The position numbers and the translations under genes are program-made. A DNA stretch of 16,716 nt from Pyrodictium delaneyi (lineage in GTDB: Archaea > Thermoproteota > Thermoprotei_A > Sulfolobales > Pyrodictiaceae). Under the pieces are notes generated by a model. It ran no database searches, had not been told where the DNA came from, and saw only the letters and a program-made list of their open reading frames with translations. Shown in pieces: positions 13,454-16,716 of this stretch. Position 1 is the stretch's first letter. Each line of letters starts with the position of its first letter. Location: NCBI GenBank assembly GCA_015661645.1, contig DQVR01000061.1, positions 1 to 16,716 of the forward strand. Direction: 5' to 3'.

Positions 13454-14572
13454 TCAATATGCTCTTATGCTACATCTGGCTATATTGCGCTTGCATAGCT
13501 GTAGTGCCGCTTTTAGATACTCTTCACCACGCTTGTACACATCTAAAAGGTCTATGACGTCCTTTTCTACTAGTTCTATTAGTAGCTCTTCTTCTAGCCT
13601 CGTTAAGCCTAGTTGCTCTCTACCCATAGCCACAATTTCTATTATCTCTGCAAGGCTGACTGCTGTCTGGTTTATGCCTGCAGCCGAGGCTATCCTCGAT
13701 GACAGTTTCTCCACGAGACGCCGTGTATTGCTTATCCTTTCGTAGGCTTTACGTACACCGGCCACTATTACTCCTAGCTCGTCTAGGTCGTTAGCTTGGC
13801 TAAGCTTCTTTGCAGACTCATAGGCTGACACCATGCTTGCGACTACCTGGGATAGCCACCTGCAATAGGAAGCATCGTCACCCATATACTCGCGGCATAC
13901 TTGTAGCGCCTCGGATAGGTCGGCGAGGCTGGAAGTTAGCGTATCTAGTAGCTGCGCTATTTCTGTGAGCCGCATAGCTACTGTATCCAGCCGCGCTAGG
14001 CTTGTGTCGAGGCTATCAGACTTTACGAGCTTTGATACTAGTATGACTATGTCATGTATCTTGGCTGTCTCCCTAGCTTCTAGCTTTCGGGCAGCCTCGT
14101 AGACCTGTACTAGCTGGCTGCTTACTGTATCCCAGCGGGCTGCAATACGCTCTGCGTTCCTAACAAGGTCGCTAGTCGTCTCAGCTCCGGCTGCGAGGAG
14201 CGAGTACACTATGGGCGTTAGTGGCCCGCCTGCCTTCATGACCGCTACTAGGAGTTCCATGCTTTTGGCGGCTGGGCATTCTCCAGCTTCAAGGGGCAAC
14301 TCCGTGATTCTATGCGCCAATGCCTGGAGGGCTTGGCGGCACGCTGTAGCCGATTCCTCGCGCGCCTTGGAGTAGCTGGAGGCTGCGGTGTAGTCCCGTA
14401 CCGCTCGCAAGTGATGGAGTATTTCCTGGCGTAGACTCTCGGGAATAGCTTGGAACGCTGCAATGGTTGCTTCTACGTTCTCGGCTATCTCCTCTAGAGT
14501 CTTCTCTATAGCCTGCTGGGAGTGCAGCATCGACTCGTATTCCTGGACAAGCCCCTCAAGAGCCCATACCAT
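13454..14572 (-). CDS. Uncharacterised helical/coiled-coil protein, ~372 aa
   Basis: Not recognised. The sequence is almost wholly alpha-helical, rich in Ala, Leu, Glu and Ser, with many heptad-like stretches (e.g. EGLVQEYESMLHSQQAIEK near the N-terminus, and ~175-240 and ~270-310). No signal peptide, clear membrane span or catalytic motif is seen. Several Cys occur in pairs (CREYMGDDASYC; LCKRNIARC near the C-terminus), possibly disulfides. Start choice: the upstream stop TGA (14578-14580) overlaps a GTG at 14581-14579, but GGTGAT at this junction is a strong Shine-Dalgarno for ATG at 14572, which is preferred. The linkage to the larger upstream helical protein is very tight, so the two are probably co-translated and form a complex. 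Confidence 0.65.
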   Translation of the reverse strand: MVWALEGLVQEYESMLHSQQAIEKTLEEIAENVEATIAAFQAIPESLRQEILHHLRAVRDYTAASSYSKAREESATACRQALQALAHRITELPLEAGECPAAKSMELLVAVMKAGGPLTPIVYSLLAAGAETTSDLVRNAERIAARWDTVSSQLVQVYEAARKLEARETAKIHDIVILVSKLVKSDSLDTSLARLDTVAMRLTEIAQLLDTLTSSLADLSEALQVCREYMGDDASYCRWLSQVVASMVSAYESAKKLSQANDLDELGVIVAGVRKAYERISNTRRLVEKLSSRIASAAGINQTAVSLAEIIEIVAMGREQLGLTRLEEELLIELVEKDVIDLLDVYKRGEEYLKAALQLCKRNIARCSIRAY

Positions 14573-14577
14573 ACGTA

Positions 14578-16716
14578 TCACCCTACTACTGCCTCTTCAC
14601 CAGCCTCTCGGTTGGCGTGCTCAACTGGAGCCTGGGGCGAAATAACACGGTCTATTATCTCTATTACCTTCTTCTTGAGTTCCTCTATTCTTGCCCCGCC
14701 TTTCTCAGAAAGCGTCCTCAACTTGTTTACTAGGCCTACCGCCTTGGAGAGATAATGGACTGCATCGGTAAGACTGGCTATACTGGATAGGTCTCTAGCG
14801 ATAGCTTCTTCAGTTTTCTTGCGGAGATCACTAGGCAACTCGTCAAGCCCGACTTCGAGGCCTTCGTAGACCCGGTATATGGCTGCAAGCTCCTCAGCAA
14901 GTTTTGGCCCGACAGCTGTTATCGGTGACACTGCTATGGCCGCTAGAGCCCCTGCAGACGGGCTGGTTTTTGCTATTCTCTCTGCCTCTGACACCACAAC
15001 CTTCAATTCCTCGGCTATCTTTGCTGCTTCTCCAAGGATTCCTACTCGGGGAATATGCTTGGCATAGGCTGTTAGTCTTTCCGCCAGCGAGACGGCCTCG
15101 GCTAGGCTTGCTTCAGCCTGATGCTTTTCTAAGCCAAGCAGTAATGCTACTAGCCGCGTTACTCTAGGCCTGTCAGCTTCACCGGTTCCACAGTATGACG
15201 AGACATTGACGACTAGGGTGTACCCCTTCTCTTCTAGCGTCGTGTAGATCTCCTCGACGCTGCTGAATGCCTTCGAGATCGTCTTTGTTCTTGCAGCTTC
15301 TGCTTGTTCAACACCAGCTATAATGGCAGTCTTCTTTGCAAGTAAACGCGCTCGCTGCTGCAGAGATGCTACTTCTACCGTTATCTTTCTTGCTGGCTCG
15401 AGACCAACTTCGCGTATTAACGCGGCAACCGCGTAGCCCAGCTCACCATACTCGCGCTCTACTACCTGGGCGCGTGCCTCTATGCTAGATAGTTCCTGGC
15501 TACTCCTAGATGCCAGCACCTCTATTACGAGGCTGCGTAGAAGATCTGCATATAGGTTAACCGTACGCCTATCGTGTCCAGAGAGGTTCTCTGGCAGACA
15601 CCCGGTCGTCGCCACGGAGAAGCCATAGAGCAGCGAGTATACGAAGAGGCTTAGCCTTGGTCCGGCCTCTATCACTACGCTGCCGGTTATATCGGCCACG
15701 GCTTTTAACAGCTTTGGCACTTGCCTTTCCCGGCGCCCCGCATCGGGTTCGAGCACGAGAATTGCTAGAGGTTCTCCGGATAGCATCTGGCACGCAAGCT
15801 CCTGGGCATGGGACTGGAGGCTGCGCGCGGGAACTGCTGCTAGCTTCAGCCCATGTTTTTTGAGCAGCTCGTCGAGCCCTAGGAACTCTGAAAGCCTAGA
15901 ACTATATTCAGAGAGCTCGCCCAGCGATAGGCTATTTACCACCTCGACTACTTGACCTGGGCCAGTTCGCCTAGCACAGCCTACGAGCGGCGAGCTACTA
16001 GCCATCGGGTACAGGCGCGCCACTATACCAGGTCTTAGCGCTGCCACAGGCTCATCAAATCTCTCTAGAGGCGGGCTCAAGAGGTCAGGGTTTAAGGCCT
16101 CGATTAGCTGGGCTGCGTGTGGATCGTCGCCGTATATCTCACGGGCCACATCTGCCGCTATAGCGGATAGCTCACGTAGAGCCTGAGGATCGTACACAAT
16201 GAGGCCATCCCGGCTCCACGCTAGCGCCGTGTGCTCCAGCGCCGAGACAGCATGCTCGACGGAAGAAGCCTGGAAACCTTTAGCCCGCGCGTAGCGGGTC
16301 ATCCAGGTCTCTGCCTCTGAGAGGAGATCCTCTACGCGGATAGCAGTCCTAGAGTATACTACGGCTAGGCTGGCCTCGGGGATGACCTCGTAGCCCAGCA
16401 ACTTGCCTAGGAGCGATAGGGGAACTGGCCCCGGAAGGACTGCCAGTAGTGGCGCCATCTTCTTGTCCTCTATGAGCCGGCGAGCCTCCCTGTACCCAGC
16501 CTTATCGAATAGCGGCACACCTTCGACTATCTCGCGGGCGAGAGCCTCCTCGCCGAGGAGCACTGTCTCAACATGCTCTGGCCCCTGCTTGAGAGCAGCA
16601 GCAAGCTTGCCGATAACAGTATCTACGAGCATACGGGCCCAGGCTATACGGCCCTTAGATGCCCACCACACCATGTTGGCTAGAAGGCTGGATGCCTCTG
16701 GGAACTCGCCTCCCAG
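14578..16716 (-). CDS. Uncharacterised large helical protein, N-terminus cut by window edge
   Basis: Not recognised. At least 712 codons are visible. The reading frame is open from the ATG at 16674 to the window end (14 further codons, starting LGGEFPEASSLL), so the true start is probably outside. The first ~130 residues are mixed alpha/beta with many hydrophobic stretches. A central region (~300-370) has strand-like VVIEAGPRLSLFVYSLLYGF. The C-terminal ~300 residues are mainly Ala/Glu/Leu-rich helices with coiled-coil potential. No Walker A, HNH, helicase or membrane motif is evident in the visible part. The gene stops at a TGA embedded in the start region of the 372-residue gene. An ATPase or other domain may lie upstream of the window. 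Confidence 0.65.
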   Translation of the reverse strand: MGGEFPEASSLLANMVWWASKGRIAWARMLVDTVIGKLAAALKQGPEHVETVLLGEEALAREIVEGVPLFDKAGYREARRLIEDKKMAPLLAVLPGPVPLSLLGKLLGYEVIPEASLAVVYSRTAIRVEDLLSEAETWMTRYARAKGFQASSVEHAVSALEHTALAWSRDGLIVYDPQALRELSAIAADVAREIYGDDPHAAQLIEALNPDLLSPPLERFDEPVAALRPGIVARLYPMASSSPLVGCARRTGPGQVVEVVNSLSLGELSEYSSRLSEFLGLDELLKKHGLKLAAVPARSLQSHAQELACQMLSGEPLAILVLEPDAGRRERQVPKLLKAVADITGSVVIEAGPRLSLFVYSLLYGFSVATTGCLPENLSGHDRRTVNLYADLLRSLVIEVLASRSSQELSSIEARAQVVEREYGELGYAVAALIREVGLEPARKITVEVASLQQRARLLAKKTAIIAGVEQAEAARTKTISKAFSSVEEIYTTLEEKGYTLVVNVSSYCGTGEADRPRVTRLVALLLGLEKHQAEASLAEAVSLAERLTAYAKHIPRVGILGEAAKIAEELKVVVSEAERIAKTSPSAGALAAIAVSPITAVGPKLAEELAAIYRVYEGLEVGLDELPSDLRKKTEEAIARDLSSIASLTDAVHYLSKAVGLVNKLRTLSEKGGARIEELKKKVIEIIDRVISPQAPVEHANREAGEEAVVG

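Noticed and set aside
15569..15863. Frames overlapping the large helical protein on both strands
   Set aside because: Arg-rich shadow translations of the real gene with no start signals.

Overview
The window looks like the chromosome of a hyperthermophilic crenarchaeon, most likely a Desulfurococcales/Pyrodictiaceae relative (Pyrodictium, Hyperthermus or Pyrolobus type). The reasons are an archaeal-type PEP carboxylase, archaeal TATA boxes (TTATAA, TTTAAG) about 25 nt upstream of short leaders, many GTG and TTG starts, an archaeal S16 membrane protease, dense gene packing and a tRNA without encoded introns. The genus is inferred from protein style only. No mobile element, CRISPR array or phage gene was seen.

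Layout. The left edge (1-334) holds the 5' part of a tRNA-Val(TAC) gene on the minus strand with its promoter, and a possible C/D box sRNA on the plus strand. Positions 335-4110 are an aspartate-family block: PEP carboxylase (minus) is divergent from homoserine kinase and a cystathionine gamma-synthase/lyase-family enzyme (plus, overlapping genes). PEP carboxylase makes oxaloacetate for aspartate, the kinase makes O-phosphohomoserine, and the PLP enzyme probably does a transsulfuration step. A winged-helix regulator (4139-4702, minus) and a surface-anchored Lon-like S16 protease (4876-6933, plus) follow.

Positions 6954-11821 form the most coherent system, a metal-uptake module. On the minus strand a ZnuA-like binding protein, an ABC-3 permease, a NikR-like ribbon-helix-helix regulator and a protein-tyrosine-phosphatase-like protein lie 4-10 nt apart. 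The transporter ATPase and a DUF364-like protein (putative heavy-metal chelation family) are divergent on the plus strand. The shared promoter between the two halves has a palindromic TATA box flanked by a perfect 11-bp inverted repeat (TCTTGTGCACA ... TGTGCACAAGA) spanning 46 bp. This is a strong candidate operator for the NikR-like protein.

Positions 11822-12144, between convergent genes, hold no credible protein gene. They contain a textbook kink-turn hairpin and several long complementary segments, pointing to an unidentified structured RNA. From 12145 to the right edge all genes are on the minus strand: an EMAP/MetRS-C-terminal-type tRNA-binding protein, a 114-residue unknown, a 241-nt gap with a tRNA-like element, and two tightly linked, very helical proteins of unknown function. 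The upstream one of this pair is cut by the window edge.
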